Below, one piece after another: positions 1 through 6,486 of a stretch of DNA of 9,736 bases. The position numbers and the translations under genes were made by a program. The DNA is from Pseudopedobacter sp. (GTDB lineage: Bacteria > Bacteroidota > Bacteroidia > Sphingobacteriales > Sphingobacteriaceae): the NCBI GenBank assembly GCA_014378285.1, contig JACMNZ010000547.1:1-9736 (forward strand), given 5' to 3'. How positions within the stretch are numbered: the first letter of the stretch is position 1; every line of letters starts with the position of its first letter. Below the pieces are notes generated by a model that was given only the letters and a program-made list of their open reading frames with translations, made no database searches and was not told the origin of the DNA.

Positions 1-124
1 AAATAGGGTTTTTAAGGGTTGACCATTTAATATCAAAAATGGAAATTCAAACTTAATATTTAAAAGTGCTCACATTCATCATTATTAAGGAAAGTACTTT
101 TTTGTTATAGAAATTTAAAAAGCA

Positions 125-171
125 ACTTGCGGATATATTTTAACCTATTGATTATAGGAGTTTTCGCAAGT
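125..171. repeat. Nested inverted repeats (possible leader RNA structure or operator)
   Basis: An outer perfect 7-base inverted repeat, ACTTGCG at 125-131 and CGCAAGT at 165-171, encloses an inner perfect 5-base repeat, CCTAT at 144-148 and ATAGG at 154-158, with a 5-base loop. Read as RNA this gives an inner hairpin inside a longer closing stem, with unequal unpaired arms of 12 and 6 bases. It lies about 270 bases before paoA. It could be a structured leader element, the end of an upstream transcript, or a protein-binding site. There is no T-run directly after the outer arm, which argues against an intrinsic terminator reading rightward. Its function is unknown. Confidence 0.5.
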
Positions 172-214
172 GGTAACGATATGGAAAACTGAAATAATCA
201 TAAATAAAATATTG

Positions 215-237
215 AACGGTACAGTTCTTGTTCCGTT
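215..237. promoter_or_regulatory. Inverted repeat AACGG-N13-CCGTT, possible operator
   Basis: AACGG at 215-219 is repeated in inverse as CCGTT at 233-237 with 13 bases between. The flanks extend the symmetry imperfectly into TTG on the left and TTTTAA on the right. The centre also holds GTAC at 219-222. A dyad of about 23 bases in a long intergenic region upstream of a catabolic or detoxification operon is typical of a dimeric repressor site. The regulator cannot be named and no regulator gene is in view. The assignment is inference from symmetry and position. Confidence 0.3.
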
Positions 238-437
238 TTAAATAATTGAATATTTATATCATCAGTGATTTAATTGCCATTCAACTATCTTCTTGTTTAT
301 TTAATTAAGTGGTAAATCATTATTTGATTATTATTCTTTAATTATACTCAGCAATAGCTTAAGATTTACATTTCTAAGCATTTTAAATTGTAAAAATTAA
401 CCAGAAGCATACATCATTCCACCCAAAAACATCAATT

Positions 438-1238
438 ATGAAAGAAATTGAAAAATGGAAAGAAAAAATTGAGTCGGATAATCTAAGTGAGGATGAAGAA
501 AAAATCTTCAACCAAATGGGTTTAAATGGAGAGTCCCGCAGAAAATTTTTGAAAGGAGTTTCTATCGCAACTATAAGTATCTGGGCTTCCACTTATTTCA
601 CTTCAGATTTATTTGCAAACGCCATTAAAGATTTACCTGATAAGACTCTTGTTTTACTCAATGAAATAAAGGTAAACTTGAGGGTAAACGATATGGTGAA
701 GCCATTAACTTTAGACTCTAGAACTACTTTATTGGATGCGTTGAGAGAGCGATTGGTACTTACCGGGACAAAAAAAGGCTGTGACCATGGGCAATGCGGT
801 GCTTGTACAGTAATGATTGACGGAAAGAGAAAGTTATCATGCTTAACACTAGCAGCCACTTGTGAAGACAAAGAAATTACCACCATAGAAGGGCTCGCAA
901 AAGATGGCAAAATGCATCCTATGCAACAGGCATTTTTAAAACATGATGGATTTCAATGTGGTTATTGTACACCTGGTCAAATATGTTCTTCAGTAGCACT
1001 ATTAGAAGAAGCGAAGAATGGAGAAGCGAGTTATGTAACCGAGAACTTCAAATCCATAAAAAGAAATCTAAAGCTTTCCGAAGAAGAAATCAGAGAAAGA
1101 ATGTCTGGTAACATTTGTCGGTGTGGAGCTTACAACAATATCGTACAGGCTTTTAAACAGGTACATTCTGGAGATGATGAAATGCCAACCTGGGAATTTG
1201 CTACGTCAGAACAAATGGAGAAAGCTAAAAATGCTTAA
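438..1238 (+). CDS. paoA: Aldehyde oxidoreductase small subunit, [2Fe-2S], Tat-exported
   Basis: This is the iron-sulfur electron-transfer subunit of a periplasmic xanthine-oxidase-family enzyme. A twin-arginine signal is visible: Ser-Arg-Arg-Lys-Phe-Leu-Lys at residues 33-39, then a hydrophobic stretch to about residue 60. The plant-type ferredoxin domain follows, with cysteines 115, 120, 123 and 135 for one cluster. The helical domain has cysteines 174, 177, 227 and 229 for the second. The segments around Cys115 (KKGCDHGQCGACT), Cys174 (HDGFQCGYCT) and Cys227 (RMSGNICRCGAY) match E. coli PaoA as I remember it almost word for word. The first ATG leaves a 33-residue charged region before the arginines. 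E. coli PaoA also has a long region there, so I keep this start, although ATG at 516 (Met27) is possible. The tail after residue 242 (about 24 residues) is longer than I expect. It is first in the operon, 32 bases before paoB. Confidence 0.93.
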   Translation: MKEIEKWKEKIESDNLSEDEEKIFNQMGLNGESRRKFLKGVSIATISIWASTYFTSDLFANAIKDLPDKTLVLLNEIKVNLRVNDMVKPLTLDSRTTLLDALRERLVLTGTKKGCDHGQCGACTVMIDGKRKLSCLTLAATCEDKEITTIEGLAKDGKMHPMQQAFLKHDGFQCGYCTPGQICSSVALLEEAKNGEASYVTENFKSIKRNLKLSEEEIRERMSGNICRCGAYNNIVQAFKQVHSGDDEMPTWEFATSEQMEKAKNA

Positions 1239-1270
1239 ATCTGAAAATTAATGATTAAAATTAATAGACC

Positions 1271-2257
1271 ATGAGACCATTCACGTATACAAATGCAAAT
1301 AATAAAGAACAAGCGTTAAAAGGAGCTAACCAAAACTCACATTATCTGGGTGGTGGTACCAACCTTATAGATTTGATGAAGGAAGATGTAGAACGTCCTG
1401 ATCAATTGATTAATATTAATAACCTTGATTATAAAAAAATTACTGTCAATAAAAATGGTGGTTTAACATTAGGTGCGATGCTCAGTAATTCAGAAACAGC
1501 TAATCACCTTGATATTCGCAAAAATTATCCTTTACTATCTATGGCCATGCTATCTGCAGCAACAGCTCAAATCAGAAATATGGCAACCAATGGAGGTAAT
1601 TTATTGCAGCGTACACGTTGCCCTTATTTTTTTGAAATCTCAATGCCCTGTAATAAAAGAGAACCTGGTTCTGGATGTGGCGCAAAGAACGGAATGAATG
1701 CCCTACATGCCATTTTTGGATATAGCGAGAGTTGTATCGCTGTTAATCCATCGGATATGTGTGTAGCACTTGCCGCTATTGGAGCAAGTGTAGAAGTTGA
1801 AAAAACGGACGGTTCATCACGTATAATTGAATTTTCCGATTTTCATCGTTTACCTGGGGATCATCCTGAAAATGACACGAATCTTATGCAAGGCGAATTG
1901 ATTACAGCAATTCATTTATCTAAGCCAATATTTTCAGACCATTATTATTATTTGAAAATTAGAGAGCGTTCTAGCTACGCTTTTGCATTGCTTTCGGTTG
2001 CTGCTGGTCTCCAATTGAACGGAGGGATAATTACCGAGGTTGGGCTGGCAATGGGCAGTGTAGCTCACAAGCCTTGGAAACTTAACAAAGCTGAAGCTTA
2101 TCTTTCAGGTAAAAAGCCTAGTCAAGCGAATTTTGAAGAAGCTGCGGAACTGGAAATGATAGATGCAAAACCATTTAAGGATAATAAATACAAGGTTGAA
2201 ATGGGGAAGAAAGCAATAGTTAGAGCGCTTACACAAGCTTACGAAAGAAAAGCTTAG
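1271..2257 (+). CDS. paoB: Aldehyde oxidoreductase FAD subunit with [4Fe-4S] loop
   Basis: This medium subunit binds FAD and passes electrons from the iron-sulfur clusters to the acceptor. The FAD pyrophosphate loop is GGGTNL at residues 27-32, and the second flavin motif is ATNGGN at 105-110. Directly after it comes an insert with cysteines 117, 127, 136 and 155, including CNKREPGSGC at 127-136. This closely resembles the loop that carries an extra [4Fe-4S] cluster in E. coli PaoB and is absent from ordinary xanthine dehydrogenase FAD domains. The CO-dehydrogenase flavoprotein C-terminal domain covers about residues 215-325. Length (328 aa) fits the family (about 320). There is no signal peptide, so export would be by co-transport with PaoA. 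It is followed by paoC after 32 bases. The ATG at 1271 is the only sensible start; its leader is A/T-rich. Confidence 0.93.
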   Translation: MRPFTYTNANNKEQALKGANQNSHYLGGGTNLIDLMKEDVERPDQLININNLDYKKITVNKNGGLTLGAMLSNSETANHLDIRKNYPLLSMAMLSAATAQIRNMATNGGNLLQRTRCPYFFEISMPCNKREPGSGCGAKNGMNALHAIFGYSESCIAVNPSDMCVALAAIGASVEVEKTDGSSRIIEFSDFHRLPGDHPENDTNLMQGELITAIHLSKPIFSDHYYYLKIRERSSYAFALLSVAAGLQLNGGIITEVGLAMGSVAHKPWKLNKAEAYLSGKKPSQANFEEAAELEMIDAKPFKDNKYKVEMGKKAIVRALTQAYERKA

Positions 2258-2289
2258 TTCCATATTAATAAAATTAAAACTTATTTATT

Positions 2290-4467
2290 ATGAAGACATT
2301 AAAAAAATCTGGAACTGGAGCAGCTATTGATAGAGTTGAAGGCCACCTTAAGGTTATGGGGATAGCTAAATATGCTTCTGAATTTCCAGTGCAGAATAAA
2401 GTATATGCCCAAGGAATCAACAGTACAATAGCAAAAGGAGAGATCATTTCTGTTGATACTTCTGAAGCTGAAAAACTGCCTGGCGTTTTAAAGGTAATTA
2501 CCTTTAAGAATGCTGAAAAACTAAAAACATTCGAAAAAGAAATGACTCCAATTTCTACCACTACTATCGCACCAGTTTTACAAAGTAACAAAGTCCATTA
2601 TTATGGAGAATATATTGGGCTTGTAGTGGCCGAAACTTTTGAGCAGGCACAATATGCAGCCAGGCTTGTCAAATTTAAATATAAAGAAGATCCAAATCCT
2701 GTCATTAATTTTGATAAATCAAGGTCAGAGGCCTACAAACCAAATGAAAAATCAGATTACGCACTTGGAGATATCAAAGCTGGATTATCTGATGCAGATG
2801 AGATAGTTGAAGTTACTTACAATACTCCAATAGAACATCATCATCCTATGGAGCTTCATGCAGTGATTGCTTCTTGGGAAAATGGTAAAGTAATGGCTTA
2901 TGCAAGCCAGCAAATAGTAGAAGATGCTACCATTGCTATTTCTGATACTTTTCAAATCCCTAAAAAGGATGTAAGGGTTATTGCTGCTTTTGTGGGCGGA
3001 GGTTTTGGGTCTAAATTAAATGTTGAACGTCATGTAATATTGGCGGTTATGGCTGCTAAAATGATCGGAAAACCAGTGCAGATGACCGTGACCAGACCTC
3101 AAATGTTTACAAATACTGGACTGAGGCAACATAATGAACAGAAGATGCGGGTAGGTGCAAAAAAAGATGGAACTCTTACTGCACTTTCCCATGAAACGCT
3201 CTCACACACCTCATCAACTTTAGAATATCAGGAATCTTGTGGTATGGTAACAAAAATGCTTTATAAAGTTCCTAACAACCTGGTTACGCATCGGTTGATT
3301 CCGATGAATATTCAAGCTCCTTTTGCAATGCGGGCACCCGGAGAGGCTACTGGAAGTTTCGCTTTGGAGTGTGCAATGGATGAAATGGCGTGGAAATTAA
3401 AAATGGATCCCATAGATTTCCGAATTAAAAATGATACACAAATTGACCTTAGTACTAATAAACCTTTTTCTTCAAGGTTACTTGTTGAATGTTTACGAAT
3501 TGGCGCAGAAAAGTTTGGATGGAAGGAGCGTAAAATTCAGCCTCGCACCCATAAAAATGGTAATTGGTTAATTGGTTATGGCGTAAGTGGAGCTTCCAGA
3601 CAATCACCTTACCTAAAAACTAATGCTAAAGTGATTTTAGAATTAGATGGAGATGAAGTTAACGCTACCATTCAGATGGATGCTACTGATATTGGAACGG
3701 GAAGTTATACCATCATCGCACAAACGGCTTCAGAATATCTTAGGATTCCTGTAGAACAAATTAATGTAGAATTGGGTGATTCTAATTTTCCGGCAACGCC
3801 TGGTTCTGGAGGTTCTTGGGGTGCTGCATCTTTTTGTAATGGTGCAAGAGCCGCATGCGAAAAGGCCATCAAAACACTTAAAGCAAATCAAAACATTAAA
3901 CAAGACGAAGAAGTAAGTGTAGCTGACCTTTTGAAAAAGAATAAGTTAAAAAGGTTTGAGGCTGAAGGAAGTGCCGAGCCATCAGAAGCATTTAGAAACC
4001 ATTCTGTATTTTCATTCGGGGCTAACTTTTGTGAAGTTTGGGTAGATAAGGATACAGGAATGTACCGAATTAAAAGGATGGTTAATGTTGGGGCTGCTGG
4101 AAAAATTCTAAATCCCAAAACTGCTTACAGTCAAATTATAGGCGGTTTAACTATGGGAGTTGGAATGGCAATGGCAGAACAAACAAGAGTAGAGCCTAAC
4201 TTCGGTAATTTTATCACTCGTTCTTTCGCCGATTATCATGTACCGGTGAATCTGGATATGGCTAATATTGATGTGGTCTTTTTACCTGAAGAAGATAAAA
4301 TTGCTAATAAGATGGGGATCAAAGGGATTGGTGAATTAGGAATTACAAGCGTTGCTGCTTCAATTGCCAATGCCATATTTAATGCTACAGGTAAAAGAAT
4401 GCGTGACTTGCCTATCACACCTGAAAAATTAATTGAAGCTAAAGTTGAGCCTGGTATTACGGTATAA
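2290..4467 (+). CDS. paoC: Aldehyde oxidoreductase molybdopterin catalytic subunit
   Basis: This large subunit holds the molybdenum cofactor and hydroxylates the substrate, most likely aldehydes to carboxylic acids. The N-terminal hammerhead domain spans about residues 15-135 and the Moco-binding domains follow. Recognisable cofactor loops are GGGFGSK at 236-242, MRAPGEA at 347-353 and GSGGSWG at 505-511. The catalytic base is Glu682 in the GIGELG motif, which corresponds to the glutamate near the C-terminus of PaoC and xanthine dehydrogenase. At 725 aa it is close to E. coli PaoC (about 730). It has no signal peptide, consistent with folding in the cytoplasm and export bound to PaoA. In the E. 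coli enzyme the cofactor is the cytosine dinucleotide form; whether that holds here cannot be read from sequence. The exact substrate is unknown: aromatic aldehydes are the family precedent. No xdhC/paoD chaperone gene follows; a terminator and the convergent Moco operon do. Confidence 0.93.
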   Translation: MKTLKKSGTGAAIDRVEGHLKVMGIAKYASEFPVQNKVYAQGINSTIAKGEIISVDTSEAEKLPGVLKVITFKNAEKLKTFEKEMTPISTTTIAPVLQSNKVHYYGEYIGLVVAETFEQAQYAARLVKFKYKEDPNPVINFDKSRSEAYKPNEKSDYALGDIKAGLSDADEIVEVTYNTPIEHHHPMELHAVIASWENGKVMAYASQQIVEDATIAISDTFQIPKKDVRVIAAFVGGGFGSKLNVERHVILAVMAAKMIGKPVQMTVTRPQMFTNTGLRQHNEQKMRVGAKKDGTLTALSHETLSHTSSTLEYQESCGMVTKMLYKVPNNLVTHRLIPMNIQAPFAMRAPGEATGSFALECAMDEMAWKLKMDPIDFRIKNDTQIDLSTNKPFSSRLLVECLRIGAEKFGWKERKIQPRTHKNGNWLIGYGVSGASRQSPYLKTNAKVILELDGDEVNATIQMDATDIGTGSYTIIAQTASEYLRIPVEQINVELGDSNFPATPGSGGSWGAASFCNGARAACEKAIKTLKANQNIKQDEEVSVADLLKKNKLKRFEAEGSAEPSEAFRNHSVFSFGANFCEVWVDKDTGMYRIKRMVNVGAAGKILNPKTAYSQIIGGLTMGVGMAMAEQTRVEPNFGNFITRSFADYHVPVNLDMANIDVVFLPEEDKIANKMGIKGIGELGITSVAASIANAIFNATGKRMRDLPITPEKLIEAKVEPGITV

Positions 4468-4473
4468 TTCTAT

Positions 4474-4507
4474 AAAAAACGTCTGTTTGCAAAATCAGGA
4501 GTTTTTT
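4474..4507. terminator. Candidate bidirectional intrinsic terminator
   Basis: AAAAAAC at 4474-4480 pairs with GTTTTTT at 4501-4507, and CTG at 4483-4485 pairs with CAG at 4496-4498. A 2-base internal mismatch separates the two stem parts and the loop is 10 bases. The A-run on one side and T-run on the other give a U-tract whichever strand is transcribed. The element sits 7 bases after the paoC stop codon and about 45 bases beyond the tauE stop, exactly between two convergent operons. The stem is AT-rich and therefore weak, so efficiency is uncertain. Confidence 0.55.
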
Positions 4508-4552
4508 ATTTAAAAGAAAAAATTGTTTTTGGAGGTATTTGTTTGCCATATA

Positions 4553-5338
4553 TTAAATCTTAATATCAAACCCATTCATCAATACAAGCTTTAAACCCAC
4601 GTAAATCACAAGTATTGCAGTTAAAAGCCCTAAAAATTTTAGGTTAAATTTTTGGCTGGATAAATATGTTCCGACTCCCCCACCAATAGTAACAGCAATA
4701 ATTAATTTCCAAATCAATTGGTGATTTAGTTGGAAAGTACCCGCCATATTTAATCCAATAAGACCTGAAATGGAATTTACGAGAATAAAAACAGAGGCCA
4801 GTGAAGCAATCAACCTTGGGTTAGCCCAACCAAGGAGATTTAAAATGGGGGAAAGAAAGATACCGCCCCCAATACCTGATATCCCAGATAAAAAACCAAC
4901 CGAGCCCCCCAGTACTAATTTTCTGGAGGTTTTAAATTCTTTAGTTTCTATTTTTTTAGTTAGAAACCTTAAAATTAGAAACAGGCCTGATAGGATTAAA
5001 GCAAAGCCTAATATGAGAAAAAATGATTGTTGAGAAAGTTTAATCATAGCACCTAAATAAGCCATTGGTAAACTAGCTGCCAAAAAAGGCCAAAACAACT
5101 TTAGGTTGAAAACCCTATTTCGCATAAAAATCACAGTGCCGATTGTAACCACACAAATATTGAGTATGAGTGCAGTTGAGCGTATTTCGTGAAAATCGAT
5201 GAGAAATAAACTGAGAATAGCGAGGTAACTTGAACCTCCACCAAAACCTACGGAACTATAAAGCAAAGCAATAATAAAAAATACAATCGGCAAATATTCT
5301 AAGGCCATTAATTCATTTTCTATTTGATCAAAAAGCAT
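4553..5338 (-). CDS. TauE/SafE-family membrane transporter (anion permease)
   Basis: This is an inner-membrane protein of the TauE/SafE (formerly DUF81) family, whose studied members move sulfite, sulfoacetate or related anions. The sequence is almost entirely hydrophobic helices. It shows the family's internal two-fold repeat: SSVGFGGGSSY at residues 28-38 and SGISGIGGGIFLSP at 151-164. A short charged loop at about 127-140 separates the halves. The length of 261 aa is normal. The ATG used overlaps the end of moeA by 19 bases. A second ATG at 5308 (Met11) would avoid overlap and begin right before the first helix, so the true start may be there. It is last in the Moco operon. The substrate is not readable: sulfite, another sulfur anion, or an oxyanion tied to cofactor metabolism are all possible. 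The symbol tauE would imply a sulfonate role that I cannot support. Confidence 0.85.
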   Translation of the reverse strand: MLFDQIENELMALEYLPIVFFIIALLYSSVGFGGGSSYLAILSLFLIDFHEIRSTALILNICVVTIGTVIFMRNRVFNLKLFWPFLAASLPMAYLGAMIKLSQQSFFLILGFALILSGLFLILRFLTKKIETKEFKTSRKLVLGGSVGFLSGISGIGGGIFLSPILNLLGWANPRLIASLASVFILVNSISGLIGLNMAGTFQLNHQLIWKLIIAVTIGGGVGTYLSSQKFNLKFLGLLTAILVIYVGLKLVLMNGFDIKI

Positions 5339-6486
5339 TTTACCAAATCGCCAGTTTTTAGGGTTTCGGCTTTATCTAGAAAAACCAAAGCGTTGCCCAC
5401 AGCTAATGAATGCAACATAGATGACATCTGTTTATCAAGAATTTTTGTTTTACCATCTTTGACTACCGCTTTCAGGAATGTTGGGCGGTCTGATTGGAAG
5501 TTAAAATCTTCCAATAGCGGTAGCTCAACTTCTGTTAGCCCAGTTTCTAAAGCTCCGGTTATTTTTTGTAAAAATGGGAGTACGTGTATGTAAAAGCAAA
5601 TGAGCGATGATGCGGGATTGCCTGGTAAAGCAAAGACATAGGTATTATTTTTTTTACCAAAAAAAAGAGGTTTACCAGGTTTCTGAAAAACTTTGTAATA
5701 TAACTCTTCTACGCCGTTTTCCTTTAGCGCTTGATATACATAATCATAATCGCCTACAGAAATACCGCCTGAAAGCAGTATTAAATCCGATTTACTCAAC
5801 ATTTTTGAAATGGCACTTTTGGTCGCTTCATGATCATCTGCAACCCTGATTTTTTCTGCAACATTAAAACCGAATGAGCGAAGGGCGGCTTGAAGGGTAT
5901 AACTGTTAGATTCAAAAATTTGTCCCAACTTTCTTTCCTCATGTAGTTCTACCAGTTCATTTCCTGTTGTAATAACCCTAACTATGGGTTTTTTAAAAAC
6001 CGCTACTTTTGATATTCCCAAGGAAGCTAAAAGACCGATAGTTGCTGGATCAATCAAATGCCCTTTAATAAAAACCAGCTGATCTTCTTTTAGCTCAACA
6101 CCTTTAATTCGTATATTTTGTCCTTCTTTTATCTGCTCATTAATGGAAAGAATACCGTCCTCAACGCTAGTTTTTTCTTGCATAACCACGGCAAAACTGT
6201 TATCAGGAACTTTACCACCAGTAAAGATCCTAACCGTTTCTCGTTCCTTTAACTGAAATAACATACTACTGCCTGCTGCTACCTCTCCAACAATACTGTA
6301 AGTTTGATAGTTACCGCAAAGGGCATAGCCATCCATCGCAGAGTTATCAAACGACGGAATATCAAAGGGTGCTTTAATATCAGCTGCAAGACAATATCCC
6401 AAAGCATCTTCTACATATAATTCTATTTTATTTAATACAGGTTGTTGTGCATGAATTATTTCTAATGCTTCTTTTATACTTACCAT
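5320..6486 (-). CDS. moeA: Molybdopterin molybdenumtransferase MoeA
   Basis: MoeA inserts molybdate into adenylated molybdopterin in the cytoplasm, the final step of basic Moco synthesis. Motifs in order are PFDIPSFDNSAMDGY at 40-54, TGGKVP at 89-94, TTGNEL at 173-178, LLSGGISVGDYDY at 237-249 (the MoCF-biosynthesis domain, like MogA), KPGKPLFFG at 269-277 and ALPGNPASS at 286-294. A C-terminal beta domain covers about 315-388. The 388 aa length fits a stand-alone MoeA (about 390-410). The loop that commonly reads Arg-x-x-Gly-Glu-Asp is Arg-Ile-Lys-Gly-Val-Glu here (126-131), so the usual acidic pair is altered. The start codon shares one base with the moaA stop (TAATG), which suggests translational coupling. 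The adenylylating partner is the MoaB domain of the neighbouring fusion protein. Assignment to MoeA is secure. Confidence 0.95.
   Translation of the reverse strand: MVSIKEALEIIHAQQPVLNKIELYVEDALGYCLAADIKAPFDIPSFDNSAMDGYALCGNYQTYSIVGEVAAGSSMLFQLKERETVRIFTGGKVPDNSFAVVMQEKTSVEDGILSINEQIKEGQNIRIKGVELKEDQLVFIKGHLIDPATIGLLASLGISKVAVFKKPIVRVITTGNELVELHEERKLGQIFESNSYTLQAALRSFGFNVAEKIRVADDHEATKSAISKMLSKSDLILLSGGISVGDYDYVYQALKENGVEELYYKVFQKPGKPLFFGKKNNTYVFALPGNPASSLICFYIHVLPFLQKITGALETGLTEVELPLLEDFNFQSDRPTFLKAVVKDGKTKILDKQMSSMLHSLAVGNALVFLDKAETLKTGDLVKCFLIK

Larger units (their letters stand above)
1..437. other. Non-coding region upstream of the aldehyde oxidoreductase operon
   Basis: I see no supportable gene in this AT-rich stretch: all frames on both strands are broken by stops into short pieces without family signatures. 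It contains two inverted-repeat structures, listed separately at 125-171 and 215-237. I looked for the Bacteroidota promoter pattern (TTTG about 20 bases before TAnnTTTG) on the + strand and found no good match, so I do not place the promoter. The last 60 bases before the ATG at 438 have no Shine-Dalgarno motif, as is normal for this phylum. A divergent or co-directional gene may lie beyond the left edge, but nothing here proves it. Confidence 0.6.

Noticed and set aside
323..348. Promoter-like TTGATT at 324-329 and TATACT at 343-348
   Set aside because: The spacer is only 13 bases, too short for a standard -35/-10 pair, and no TAnnTTTG element follows at the distance expected in Bacteroidota.
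1..437. Molybdenum cofactor riboswitch in the paoA leader
   Set aside because: I do not recognise the conserved core of the Moco RNA motif; only simple inverted repeats are seen.
593..910. Antisense open frame of about 105 codons within paoA
   Set aside because: It lies wholly opposite the signal-peptide and cluster-1 coding region, has no family motif, and reads as low-complexity Ser/Val/Phe mirror sequence. The same applies to the opposite-strand frames at 2274-2591, 3888-4118, 4770-5033, 5324-5593, 5607-5849, 7069-7383 and 9114-9389.
1244..1265. Direct repeat AAAATTAAT (1244-1252 and 1257-1265) between paoA and paoB
   Set aside because: A 9-base repeat of A and T only is easily explained by the A/T-rich leaders that precede start codons here; the paoB-paoC gap has a similar composition.
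438..4467. Carbon monoxide dehydrogenase, xanthine dehydrogenase or isoquinoline oxidoreductase identity
   Set aside because: The Tat-bearing iron-sulfur subunit, the four-cysteine insert in the FAD subunit and the RAPGE and GSGGSWG loops of the large subunit fit the PaoABC type. The gene order A-B-C also matches, and isoquinoline enzymes lack an FAD subunit.
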